A stretch of DNA of 64,000 bases, taken from NCBI RefSeq assembly GCF_030295975.1, contig NZ_AP027364.1:806001-870000 (forward strand). The letters run 5' to 3'. This stretch comes from Thalassotalea atypica. Lineage in GTDB: Bacteria > Pseudomonadota > Gammaproteobacteria > Enterobacterales > Alteromonadaceae. The notes below the pieces were generated by a model. That model saw nothing but the letters and a program-made list of their open reading frames with translations, was not told the DNA's origin and did no database searches. Both the position numbers and the translations under genes were made by a program. Positions 37,339-45,853 of the stretch are shown piece after piece; within the stretch, counting starts at the first letter, position 1, and the number at the start of each line of letters is the position of its first letter.

Positions 37339-38298
37339 ATGATTGAAAAAGAGTATTACCGAATCGAAGAGCTGGAAAAGCGCTTCGATATCTCGTTCAG
37401 TGATTTACAGTATTTAGTCGAAAATGAACAAATAGATGTGGCCTTTCTACTTTCTGAGCCTAGAAGATTCATTATTGGCGGTTGGCGAAAAGACCAAGGT
37501 TTTATTGGTTATTCGAAAGTTATTTATCAAGGTTTAGTAAAAGTCCACCAGATAGAGCAACTTAATGTTCTGTCTAAAAAAAGCACGAATTGCATTGTTT
37601 TCCAATTAATTACAAAAGAAGATATAAGCCATCATGATTTAGATTATCCTTTCGAAACTGCTCTACCCAATAGTTTTCTTTATGGCTGGGAACCTAAGGT
37701 AACTAGCGATGTAGTTTGGCCAATCATTACAGCAAAGTTATTTCCAAAAGAAAGAGAGCATAGTTTACGTACTCTTGGAAAAGTACTTGAAAACTCATTA
37801 TCTAGTTTGAGCCCAGAATTGCCGGAAACAATCAAAGAACATAAAGAGATAATTGCTAAAATACCTAAAGTAGAATTTTATGCTAAAGGTATTAACTTTA
37901 CTTTGGCAGATGTTTGTATTTTGCATAGCGATTTAGTGAAGGCTGGCGTTATTAAAGAAAAAGTAGCAATTGAAACGATTGCCGCTACTAAAGAAATCGT
38001 TCCTTCTCCTAATACACCTAAGACGAGAATAGATGATTTTCAAGAGTTGCTAATAAATGCTGTTAAAGCAAAGCCTGAATATTCAGCCAAAGACTACTGG
38101 CGATTGCTTGAAAGTGAAGCTGAAGAAATGGAAGGATTCAGAACTCTTGATAAATATAATCTACTTGTAGAAGCAAATGGTGGTCAGTTGAAATGGCAAC
38201 CTCGAACAGGTGGAAAAATAAAAACGCTTAATTTTGGTTCATTCCCTAATAGGTTAACAAATGCGAGAAAATCAGTATTAGCTACTGAAGACAATTAA
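37339..38298 (+). CDS. Unrecognised element protein with a possible DNA-binding N-terminus
   Basis: 319 residues, soluble. The N-terminal 60 residues (YYRIEELEKRFDISFSDLQYLVENEQI) look like a small helix-turn-helix of the MerR/excisionase type. The middle part (to about 210) has no recognisable motif. The C-terminal 90 residues contain AKDYWRLL...DKYNLL and a closing KTLNFGSFPNRL, which looks like a second compact domain. It precedes alpA and rep on the same strand and ends at the 21-bp tandem repeats, so a role in element control or replication is plausible but unproven. Confidence 0.55.
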   Translation: MIEKEYYRIEELEKRFDISFSDLQYLVENEQIDVAFLLSEPRRFIIGGWRKDQGFIGYSKVIYQGLVKVHQIEQLNVLSKKSTNCIVFQLITKEDISHHDLDYPFETALPNSFLYGWEPKVTSDVVWPIITAKLFPKEREHSLRTLGKVLENSLSSLSPELPETIKEHKEIIAKIPKVEFYAKGINFTLADVCILHSDLVKAGVIKEKVAIETIAATKEIVPSPNTPKTRIDDFQELLINAVKAKPEYSAKDYWRLLESEAEEMEGFRTLDKYNLLVEANGGQLKWQPRTGGKIKTLNFGSFPNRLTNARKSVLATEDN

Positions 38299-38353
38299 AA
38301 TTCATCTATAAGCTCATCCAATTCATCGATAAGCTCATTCTAGAAAATTCATC
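38299..38353. repeat. 21-bp tandem repeats before alpA
   Basis: Two contiguous 21-bp units, 38299-38319 and 38320-38340, are identical at 19 positions (AATTCATC-ATAAGCTCAT-C). A third copy of the AATTCATC core lies at 38346-38353. Iteron-like direct repeats just upstream of a DNA-binding protein gene suggest a protein-binding array. Confidence 0.8.
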
Positions 38354-38358
38354 TCATA

Positions 38359-38395
38359 AATTCCTCCATGAACTTTAACGAACATGGAGGCAATT
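38359..38395 (+). promoter_or_regulatory. Hairpin sequestering the alpA ribosome binding site
   Basis: CCTCCATG (38363-38370) pairs perfectly with CATGGAGG (38383-38390) around a 12-nt loop, and flanking AATT extends it with one bulge. The GGAGG (38386-38390) is the ribosome site of alpA, 5 nt before its ATG at 38396, so folding would block translation. As DNA the palindrome could equally be an operator. Confidence 0.6.
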
Positions 38396-38641
38396 ATGCC
38401 CACAACACAAAACAAACGCGTATTTTCTGAAATAGAAACAGCCGAATATATAGGTATGAGTCGCTCATTCCTTCGTCAGTCTCGAATGGAAGGAAATAGA
38501 CAAAATAGAACACCAGCTCCACCTTTTATAAAAATAGGTCGGGCTGTTAGGTATTTGAAAGAAGACCTAGATAACTGGTTAGATAGCTTTTATCGCTTTG
38601 AGAATACAAGCCAATGTTACGTAGGTGATAATCATGCCTAA
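38396..38641 (+). CDS. AlpA-like helix-turn-helix regulator/excisionase
   Basis: 81 residues. The fold is the AlpA/HTH_17 type: RVFSEIETAEYIGMSRSFLRQSR, then PPFIKIGRAVRYLKEDLDNWLDS. Such proteins act as activators of the integrase or as excisionases in P4-like islands. The ATG at 38396 is chosen because an ideal GGAGG lies 5 nt before it, rather than the ATG at 38384 that overlaps this site. Upstream tandem repeats and a hairpin are probably its control region. The end overlaps the next gene by 8 nt. Confidence 0.85.
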   Translation: MPTTQNKRVFSEIETAEYIGMSRSFLRQSRMEGNRQNRTPAPPFIKIGRAVRYLKEDLDNWLDSFYRFENTSQCYVGDNHA

Positions 38642-38957
38642 GTTAACGCCAGAGCAAGTTCGTCTTTTAACGTGGTTAGCCATTGTTGGTGATGTGTTCG
38701 CTGTTCGCTTTGTTAAATCAAAACAACAGTTCAACTATTTAGGCTTGCATCACTATGTTAATGCTGATGGTGAAGAGTACAAATTCGATATTAGAACGCT
38801 GAAAAAGCTTATTCGGTGTCGGTTAGTCAGAAGTCGAGTTAATTGGCATTTCGGCATTAAATGGAAAAGCTATGAACTAAACGAAAGTGGGCAAGTATAT
38901 GCCTCTTTAATGTGTGCTACTAAGGAAACCTCATGGTCGCATTTAAAGAGAAATTAA
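38634..38957 (+). CDS. Small element protein between alpA and rep
   Basis: 107 residues, basic, no membrane segment. The start at 38634 (MPKLTPEQVRLLTWL) has AGGTG 8 nt upstream. It overlaps alpA by 8 nt and rep by 25 nt, which shows translational coupling of the three genes. Content such as IRTLKKLIRCRLVRSRVNWHFGIKWKSYELNESG suggests a winged-helix type fold; I do not recognise a family. A replication accessory or regulator role is inferred from position. Confidence 0.6.
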   Translation: MPKLTPEQVRLLTWLAIVGDVFAVRFVKSKQQFNYLGLHHYVNADGEEYKFDIRTLKKLIRCRLVRSRVNWHFGIKWKSYELNESGQVYASLMCATKETSWSHLKRN

Positions 38958-40723
38958 TTGCTAAGGCGTTAACGGCTTCGGATGAAATATTAGCGCCTTA
39001 TCTTGGGAAAGTTGATAAGTATGATGCCGAGTTTATTCGAATTAAACTAACGCCGTTTTCGAACAGCATTAAGTCAACAATATTAGAACACGCATTTAAC
39101 AAGGAAAATCATGTTGAACGTAATCGGTACATATTACAAACAACCAAAGAATTAAGCGAACTACTACCGAAAAAAGTCGCTCACATGTTTTTTGCAGCCG
39201 AACATGATATCGAATTGAAAGCGAAAGAATGTAGTGAGCATTGCCGAAATATAAAAATAAACCCTGAGCCTGTTCGGTATCATTTCGCTATAAATAACCG
39301 GAAAAAAGGCGAAACGATACGCCTTGAATCGAATGAAGGCGTTAACGCGAAAATAACACCGAAATACACCGAATCAAAGCGAAATAATTCGCCTAAATGC
39401 GTTAATGGTTTTCGCTATCACCAAACCGAAATGAATACCGAATTCGCTATAGAAAATGATGAAGCATTATTCATTTATAAACAGCTTTCAGCATATGCGA
39501 ACAGTTTCGGTCTTGTGGCACCGAAAACAAGCGAAAAACAAAACACGCTAACAGGTGCAATAAAAAGGCTTATAGATAACCGTTGGTGGTTACGACGATT
39601 TAGAAAACTGGTGACTCAGGCAAATGAAAAAGCCGCAATCATGTTTAATCTGGTGAATAGTAAGCGGCAAATTTATGCCAGTACTATTACAACCAAGAAT
39701 CGCATATCACAACGATTACGTAATGATGAATTACTTAGCTCTCATTTCATTATTAATGATGCAGGACAGCGTTATTCACTCAAAGAAATATCTGATTTAA
39801 ATGTATCAAACCCTAAAATTCGAAAAGATGAATTAATTTGTCGCGCCCGTGGCTTTGAAGACTTAGCCAAAGATTTAGGCCATGAAGCACTATTCATTAC
39901 CGTTACTTGCCCGTCTAAATATCATCGCGCTTTCGCTAAATCGGGTGCCGCCAATCCAAAATGGCAAGGGCTTATGCCGGATGAGGCGAATGAATATCTA
40001 AATAATCAATGGAAGAAGGCGCGGGCGGAATTTAAAAGACAAAGCATAGAGCCCTATGGCTTTCGCGTAGTTGAACCGCAACATGACGGTACACCTCATT
40101 GGCATATGTTGTTCTTTATTAAAGATGAAAAGCTCGACTCACTTAAACGCATTATTCGCCATTACGCCTTAGAGATTGACGGCGACGAGAAAGGCGCTGC
40201 TGAAAATCGATGTGATTTTAAAAAAATAGACCCGAATGAAGGCTCTGCTACAGGCTATATCTTAAAATACATCATTAAAAACATTGATGGTGAAGGTTTA
40301 GATGAGGATTTATTTGGTAATGACTCGGTACTCGTAGCACAGCGTATTGATGCTTGGGCATCATGTTGGTGTATTCGTCAATTTCAACAAATTGGGGGTG
40401 CAAGTGTTTCTGTGTGGCGCGAGCTTAGACGAATTCGAACTATGTTTAGCGGGCAAGAAAACACTTTAATTGAACAGGTGAGGCATGCAGCCGATAACAG
40501 TGATTGGAAAGCCTATACCCAATTGATGGGCGGTATTACAACACCCTCAAAAAACAGACCGATTAAACTTCATTATGATGTAAACGTGAATACCGTAACA
40601 GGCGAATGTTTACAAAGCTATTATGATGGTGAGCTCATCATGAAGATAAAAGGGCTGCTGTTTAATAGCAAAACTTATATCACTCGACTCTTTACGTGGA
40701 AACTCGAGAAAATCTCGACTTAA
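38933..40723 (+). CDS. Phage gpA-type HUH replication endonuclease
   Basis: 596 residues. The sequence resembles the replication gene A protein of P2-like phages, which nicks the origin and starts rolling-circle replication. The HUH metal motif is His389/His391 in GTPHWHMLFF. The catalytic tyrosine pair is Y442 and Y446 in GYILKYIIKN. A conserved ALFITVTCPSKYHR precedes them (HUH motif 1). Codon use in the N-terminal part is AT-rich like its neighbours. It is the last gene of the alpA-107aa-rep unit. The DNA downstream has many CTCGAC-type motifs and may hold the origin. It implies that the excised element replicates autonomously. Confidence 0.88.
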   Translation: MVAFKEKLIAKALTASDEILAPYLGKVDKYDAEFIRIKLTPFSNSIKSTILEHAFNKENHVERNRYILQTTKELSELLPKKVAHMFFAAEHDIELKAKECSEHCRNIKINPEPVRYHFAINNRKKGETIRLESNEGVNAKITPKYTESKRNNSPKCVNGFRYHQTEMNTEFAIENDEALFIYKQLSAYANSFGLVAPKTSEKQNTLTGAIKRLIDNRWWLRRFRKLVTQANEKAAIMFNLVNSKRQIYASTITTKNRISQRLRNDELLSSHFIINDAGQRYSLKEISDLNVSNPKIRKDELICRARGFEDLAKDLGHEALFITVTCPSKYHRAFAKSGAANPKWQGLMPDEANEYLNNQWKKARAEFKRQSIEPYGFRVVEPQHDGTPHWHMLFFIKDEKLDSLKRIIRHYALEIDGDEKGAAENRCDFKKIDPNEGSATGYILKYIIKNIDGEGLDEDLFGNDSVLVAQRIDAWASCWCIRQFQQIGGASVSVWRELRRIRTMFSGQENTLIEQVRHAADNSDWKAYTQLMGGITTPSKNRPIKLHYDVNVNTVTGECLQSYYDGELIMKIKGLLFNSKTYITRLFTWKLEKIST

Positions 40724-40948
40724 TACTCGGGAAGTTAGTTCATTGATTAATAAATTATCTCAGAGAATTATTGATTCACAGTCGACTTTTAAAACTCGAG
40801 TTAACTCAATAAAATCAACGGCTAGAAAGGAGGTAAATAAGCACAAAATTTAGCAGATACGGACTCGACTTTTCTCGAAAACGAAGTCGACTACTTATTT
40901 GCATAGAAATGCATCGCTGGCCGTTAATTTTAAAGGGCTAGTCGACTT
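40683..40948. repeat. Cluster of CTCGA/GTCGA motifs after rep
   Basis: Motifs CTCGAC, CTCGAG and GTCGAC occur at 40683, 40703, 40714, 40781, 40795, 40864, 40874, 40886 and 40941, several followed by TT. The pair at 40863-40892 forms an imperfect hairpin (ACTCGACTT with AAGTCGACT). This density in AT-rich DNA is unexpected by chance and is a candidate origin or Rep-binding region. Confidence 0.55.
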
Positions 40949-41111
40949 AAAATTCACAAGAAAGTACTTAATGGCTAATTCTAGCCCTAGAGTACCAACT
41001 TCTAATTACATCTAATCACCGACAACCACTCAAAACTAAAATGGCTAAAGTGTCTTACTTGGAGTTCTGTAAATAACTGTACTGAATACTTATTTTATTA
41101 GGGAATAATTG
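40724..41111. other. Intergenic region between rep and the NACHT gene
   Basis: 388 bases. It holds most of the CTCGA/GTCGA motif cluster and presumably the NACHT promoter. An AGGAGG at 40828-40833 is not followed by a credible open frame. Confidence 0.5.
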
Positions 41112-43901
41112 ATGCTAATGTTTCAATATCAGAGATTAACAAAAAGGGATTTTATGATTACTCTCCTTATTCTTACCCTATGTTTAACCTTAATATCTTT
41201 TGGAAAATTTTACTACAGCTGGAAGCAGAGTCTATCAGGAATTGTCCTTGGAACAATTTTAGTATTGGTTTCAATTTTGTCTATATCACTAATGTCATAT
41301 AATATAGACACTGTCCATCTGATTTCTAAATGGATAGAAACTGGTAGCCTAAAAGAATCAATCACATTATTAAAGAGTTCTACTACCCTTAACAAAATTG
41401 TAACCGTTTTATTAGCTGTTAGTTCTTCAATAGGCGTAACTTATTTAGGGGCTTTAGGAATAAAAAACTATAAAGGACCTGTTAGGCAATCTGAATGGAA
41501 GGCTAAAACTAATTGCTCTAACGATGAGGAACATACTCTGTTAAAGCTATTGCTAGCTGACATGCAATTTTTGTTGAAACCAAATAATGTTGTTTTTGAG
41601 CCGGGAATAAACCCATTTAAAATTGAGCCTAATAACAAAGCAATAAATTGGAAAGATCTTTCTTTAGATTTATTACTTACTTCTAATTCAGACATATCTG
41701 CCAAAAAATCTAACTGGTCAAACTATCATTGTTGCCATATTTGTGAGAAAACAAATTATGCAACAGGTACAAAAAGTAAAATCTATTTATTTCCTTTAAC
41801 TTCTGGCGACTTTTTGAAAATGATGGAGGCACGTTTTCAAGAAATAATAAACGTAGCTACAAGCGAGGATCAAATAATTTTTTGTTACGAAAACGAGAAA
41901 GCAAGCCAGGAATTCTATAAATTCGCTCATTCTAATGATTTAACAAGTCTAAATAAACTTCAGCTCATCCAACAATCTATTGATGTAAAAAATTATGCCA
42001 AAAATATTTTAAAGCGTTTTCAAGAAAGTGTTGCCATCAGCTATGAACGCAATTCTGATTCTGGCAGCAAATTAACTTCTGAGGTAACTCTTAATAACAC
42101 ATTCAGTGAACCAAGATTGTATGAACAAGAGGAAGGCAAGACAAACACCTACACTTTCAATGCTGTTATAAGTTCTTGGTTAGCGAACAACTCAGTGCCT
42201 CAACTGGCTTTGCTGGGGGAGTTTGGGCAAGGGAAAAGTACGGCTTTATTGGAGTATTGTGCTAGATGGGCAAATAATTGTTTAACAAGTGATGAACACG
42301 ACAATGAATTTTCCAGAGTTCCACTTCTTATTGAGTTAAGAGGGAGGAGTCCTAGTAGTTTCCCTACTCCTGAAGCAATGTTGGGTGATTGGGGCAATAA
42401 GCATGGATTTACGGGCAAACAGTTATTGAACTTAGTTCAATCTAAAATGGCTATTTTGATTTTTGAAGGGTTTGATGAAGTTAAAAATGCTGGAAACAAA
42501 TTAGACCGCTACAGCCAATTTAATGCATTATGGAAATATGCTTTTCAGGGTTCGAAAATAATATTTACCGGTAGGCCAAATTTCTTTTTCAATGAAAATG
42601 AACTTAATGAATTTTTGAATATAAACGATACTTCGGCATCTGCCGGTACAGTAACTTCAAAGGTTTATCGTTTTAACTTCATGGAGCTATCTGATATAAG
42701 AAAAGTACTAAGAAACATCGAACCTGTATTGGCTGAAGAAATTATTTCAAGGGCTTCCATTGACTCTTCATTAATGGATATAGCAAAGAGACCTAGTATG
42801 CTACCTGTTATTGTAAGTCAATGGGAGAGAATAAAACAAAGCAAAAGTTTCAACGAATCGATAACTCCAGCATCAATAGTTAAAGGCTATATTGAAGCTA
42901 CATATGTCAGAAAAGAAGAGCAAGTGCTAGAGTTAGGGGCATATCAAATACTTCCATGGGAAATTCGTCATTTTATTACGAAAGCTATAGCGCAATTCAT
43001 GTTTGCAGCAGAGGCTCAAAACACAATTTCAGCAATAGATATTGACAATGTAACAGAGAAAGTAATAAAAGACTTTGATAAAGTGTTCTTGCGCAGTGAT
43101 TCTCCTCAAAAGTTGAGGCAAGCCGTTACACAGCTTAATTTAGATAAAATTGAAAAAAATGAAACTGAGCGTGAAGTGGCGGAAAAAATTGGCTCTGAAG
43201 TGAGGTCTAACGGTTTGTTAGTTCCTGACCCAGCCTCTGGCTCTCAAAACTTTTATTTTCCACACAAGCAGTTTTACGAATTCATTTTAGGTGATAATTT
43301 CGCAAGCTTTCATTCACCAAATCAAACTAATGAGTCAAAAGTTATTAATAAGTTTAGTAATTATAAACTTGCTAAGCTAGGCATGCATGGATTGACCGGC
43401 TTAATGAGATTGGAACCGATGAGTTTTATTTACTTTTCGGGTTTGTTTAAAGCTGATTTTTTAAGAAATTTTGAGCCATCAATTAGCCCTAGTAAATATT
43501 TGAAAATACTAAAACCATACGTTAATTTGGTCGAACTATATTTGATTAAAATTAATGAGCGATTCTTATTTCCTAATGACTCAATTATTAAATTAATCTT
43601 AAAAACACTCATTCCAATGAGACAAATACCTACAATTAGTAAAAAAGAAAGCGAACCTAAGTATTCGATCAAGTCTGTTTTAGACCTTTTTATTTTAACG
43701 ATCATATCAATGCCTTATACTTTTTTTACTCTTCCAAGTATTTTTTTTCTAAAGTGTGACGCTGAAGATTCTCTTAAGATTAAATTCATACTAATGAAGT
43801 TTAGTTGTGATGAAAACGCTTTAGACAAAAAATTTGGTCACGGCGCTTATAGAAAGGATAAGGAAAGGTGGTTCCAAGAGAGGTTTATTAATACCGATTA
43901 A
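41112..43901 (+). CDS. Membrane-anchored NACHT-type STAND NTPase, putative anti-phage protein
   Basis: 929 residues. Three hydrophobic N-terminal segments (about 14-34, 40-62 and 92-114) are followed by an uncharacterised domain (about 130-340) and a NACHT-like NTPase. The Walker A is G369-T377 (GEFGQGKST). The Walker B stretch ILIFEGFDEV at about 448-457 has Glu where Asp is usual, followed by the FTGRPNFF sensor. A helical C-terminal region follows (FPHKQFYEF at about 717) with one more hydrophobic stretch near 855-880. Bacterial NACHT proteins are known anti-phage ATPases. Here the membrane segments may be the effector part, which is inference. The ATG at 41112 has AGGGA 7 nt upstream. Confidence 0.8.
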   Translation: MLMFQYQRLTKRDFMITLLILTLCLTLISFGKFYYSWKQSLSGIVLGTILVLVSILSISLMSYNIDTVHLISKWIETGSLKESITLLKSSTTLNKIVTVLLAVSSSIGVTYLGALGIKNYKGPVRQSEWKAKTNCSNDEEHTLLKLLLADMQFLLKPNNVVFEPGINPFKIEPNNKAINWKDLSLDLLLTSNSDISAKKSNWSNYHCCHICEKTNYATGTKSKIYLFPLTSGDFLKMMEARFQEIINVATSEDQIIFCYENEKASQEFYKFAHSNDLTSLNKLQLIQQSIDVKNYAKNILKRFQESVAISYERNSDSGSKLTSEVTLNNTFSEPRLYEQEEGKTNTYTFNAVISSWLANNSVPQLALLGEFGQGKSTALLEYCARWANNCLTSDEHDNEFSRVPLLIELRGRSPSSFPTPEAMLGDWGNKHGFTGKQLLNLVQSKMAILIFEGFDEVKNAGNKLDRYSQFNALWKYAFQGSKIIFTGRPNFFFNENELNEFLNINDTSASAGTVTSKVYRFNFMELSDIRKVLRNIEPVLAEEIISRASIDSSLMDIAKRPSMLPVIVSQWERIKQSKSFNESITPASIVKGYIEATYVRKEEQVLELGAYQILPWEIRHFITKAIAQFMFAAEAQNTISAIDIDNVTEKVIKDFDKVFLRSDSPQKLRQAVTQLNLDKIEKNETEREVAEKIGSEVRSNGLLVPDPASGSQNFYFPHKQFYEFILGDNFASFHSPNQTNESKVINKFSNYKLAKLGMHGLTGLMRLEPMSFIYFSGLFKADFLRNFEPSISPSKYLKILKPYVNLVELYLIKINERFLFPNDSIIKLILKTLIPMRQIPTISKKESEPKYSIKSVLDLFILTIISMPYTFFTLPSIFFLKCDAEDSLKIKFILMKFSCDENALDKKFGHGAYRKDKERWFQERFINTD

Positions 43902-43914
43902 TGTTAATTAAGTA

Positions 43915-43943
43915 AATCGAAATAGTTTGTTATTTCGATTTTA
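43915..43943 (+). terminator. Terminator-like hairpin after the NACHT gene
   Basis: An 11-bp perfect but AT-rich stem (43915-43925 with 43932-43942), a 6-nt loop and a short T run. It is weak by GC content. Confidence 0.5.
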
Positions 43944-44201
43944 TCACTTATAAAGAATAAACGAATTGAACTAGGTTACACCACTAACATAGTTATCTGT
44001 TCTCACTTTGTGAGCTGTTTAATACAAGTATCAATTAGCTTTTTAATCGACACTTTTATTGGTTTTAGTTTGAAGCCGCAAACTCCGCAGCGTTCCCCTT
44101 AAAATGAATATAGAATATACCGTTAGATATCAGTAGCTCAAGAAACATCAAAATATTACTACGGTAAGGCCAGATACACTTATCAAAAATCAATTTGATT
44201 T

Positions 44202-44219
44202 TGCTACAAATATGCTACA
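44202..44219. repeat. Arm-type repeat near attR
   Basis: An exact 18-bp copy of 32941-32958 (two TGCTACA heptamers 11 bp apart), 57 bp inside attR. Confidence 0.7.
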
Positions 44220-44275
44220 TATAAAACTTATTGTGAATTTAAAATAGACTGTTTTGTTGCTAAGCTATTGATTTT

Positions 44276-44354
<79 letters not shown>

Positions 44355-44445
44355 TGTATTTGAAGCGAATAAAATATTATCAAGTTTTTAAATAAAAAAA
44401 CAGCATCTTATTTAAAGGTGCTGTTCTATTTTTTATCGATAGTTA

Positions 44446-45609
44446 TTAGTCTTTTACGGCAAGGTCATTAATTTGGATATTGCCAAGTAAGCGTTCGTCG
44501 GTGGCAACGGCAAGGGCATTCATTTCGTGGACTGTGGTTACTTTTACAGAATAATTACTGACGTTAAATCCTGCGTAGTTTTTGCCGTTGTCACTGATAA
44601 AGTTGTCTAAGTGCAATAGTGCAAATTCATCACCCACTTGCACGCCGTGCTGCTTTCCAAGATTTATCATAATCTGGTTGCCATTTACTTGCACGATTTT
44701 AGCGCGGGTCTGTTGGCACATTACATTTTCATCAATATCAATAATGGCCTGCTCAACAGTTCTATCAACCATGCGGCCATATTCACTTTGCCAAAATGTT
44801 TGGCTATTTAAATCAATGGCTTCACGTTTTTTAAATTGCCAAGGGGCGCTGTTACTGTACTCTTTGCTAAATATAAATTCGCCATTAGCACTATTGTACA
44901 AATACAGTGTGGTAGAGAAGTGGCGTTGAAATTGCGCTTCTTGCCAAAACTGCCAAGTGTTTAACGACTCCTGCCCAAAAGAAATGTCATTTAACTCGCT
45001 GTATAAAACGTATTGGCTATCAAACATATGACCAAGTTCCATGGTCAGTGTTCTAATTTCTTCATTTTGAAAGCTCTGGTTAAGTCGAGAAAAGTTAACT
45101 TTGTTTTTGGCAACAAGATGAGCGTCAATAAAACGACTATGCTGAGATATTTTCTGATTCAGTACGTCGGGGATTACGGTATCGAGTTTATAAATTTTGC
45201 CAATATTGGCTTGCTCTCTATGCATTATATTCGCACGAGTGATCAGGAGCGACTTTTTGTAGTCAGCAGCAAAGCATTGTTTCTCTTGTGGAAAAATATC
45301 TGCACGTACCGTGACATTAACATAGTCACCGTCAAACGATTCGTTAATTATATCAACTGAATTAACCGTTCCGCTGGCGCGAACACTTAGCTGATCTTCT
45401 GTCAATAAGCCGTTGACTACCTGCTGTACACTTGATACTGAAGCACCAGCAACCAGTAATGCCTTTTTAAGTGCATTTTCCATAGCAAGCGCTCTAGCTG
45501 AATGTTTATCGCCATTTGCTATGAATGCTCGACCTTCAACTTCGTACCACTGGGCGCTAACGCATAGGTGGGTGCTAACTAGCAAAATAACAATTAATAT
45601 CCGAAACAT
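44446..45609 (-). CDS. flgT: Flagellar H-ring/assembly protein FlgT
   Basis: 387 residues. A signal peptide covers about 1-19 (ending SAQ). The N-terminal domain begins WYEVEGRAFIANGDKHSARALAMENALKKAL, matching FlgT of Vibrio and relatives. FlgT forms the H ring around the basal body of the sodium-driven polar flagellum and helps assemble the T ring. A C-terminal SH3-like part (KIVQVNGNQIMINLGKQHGVQVGDEF) is also typical. It is divergent from flgP and lies beside the flagellar cluster. Confidence 0.88.
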   Translation of the reverse strand: MFRILIVILLVSTHLCVSAQWYEVEGRAFIANGDKHSARALAMENALKKALLVAGASVSSVQQVVNGLLTEDQLSVRASGTVNSVDIINESFDGDYVNVTVRADIFPQEKQCFAADYKKSLLITRANIMHREQANIGKIYKLDTVIPDVLNQKISQHSRFIDAHLVAKNKVNFSRLNQSFQNEEIRTLTMELGHMFDSQYVLYSELNDISFGQESLNTWQFWQEAQFQRHFSTTLYLYNSANGEFIFSKEYSNSAPWQFKKREAIDLNSQTFWQSEYGRMVDRTVEQAIIDIDENVMCQQTRAKIVQVNGNQIMINLGKQHGVQVGDEFALLHLDNFISDNGKNYAGFNVSNYSVKVTTVHEMNALAVATDERLLGNIQINDLAVKD

Positions 45610-45693
45610 CTTAATATCTCACTTTTCTTAGATTTACTATTTTGCACCTTGATTAATTATCAGGTGCTAAATAAATCGATAATACCTTAGTAA

Positions 45694-45707
45694 GCATATT
45701 TTATGCC
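45694..45707 (-). promoter_or_regulatory. Possible sigma54 promoter for flgT
   Basis: On the minus strand GG (45707-45706) and GC (45695-45694) are 10 nt apart within CGGCATA-N4-ATGCT, a partial match to TGGCACG-N4-TTGCW, about 85 bp before the flgT start. It departs from the consensus at several positions. Confidence 0.4.
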
Positions 45708-45773
45708 GAAGCAATGCAAGTTTAAGAATCGTGAACCAGCGTAAGGGGAACTTTCAAGTTTAGTGCTGTTAGT

Positions 45774-45789
45774 TGGTATAAATCGTGCT
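45774..45789 (+). promoter_or_regulatory. Possible sigma54 promoter for flgP
   Basis: GG (45775-45776) and GC (45787-45788) are exactly 10 nt apart in TGGTATA-N4-GTGCT. Spacing is right but the match to consensus is only partial. Confidence 0.35.
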
Positions 45790-45853
45790 TTATTGTTAAT
45801 CATAAAAAGCATCATTAAATTGAGTTCAAGCCAATTTTTTTGGGAGTGTGGTA

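Larger units (their letters stand above)
43902..44275. other. Right terminal region of the element
   Basis: About 374 bases without a gene between the NACHT stop codon and attR. It holds the weak NACHT terminator hairpin and the arm-type repeat 44202-44219; otherwise no structure is recognised. Confidence 0.5.

Noticed and set aside
38299-38353. CRISPR array
   Set aside because: The 21-bp units are directly contiguous without spacers and only two full copies exist; no cas genes are present.
40826-40880. A gene after the AGGAGG at 40828 in the rep-NACHT gap
   Set aside because: No ATG, GTG or TTG frame of useful length follows at suitable spacing; the region is better explained as a motif-rich non-coding stretch.
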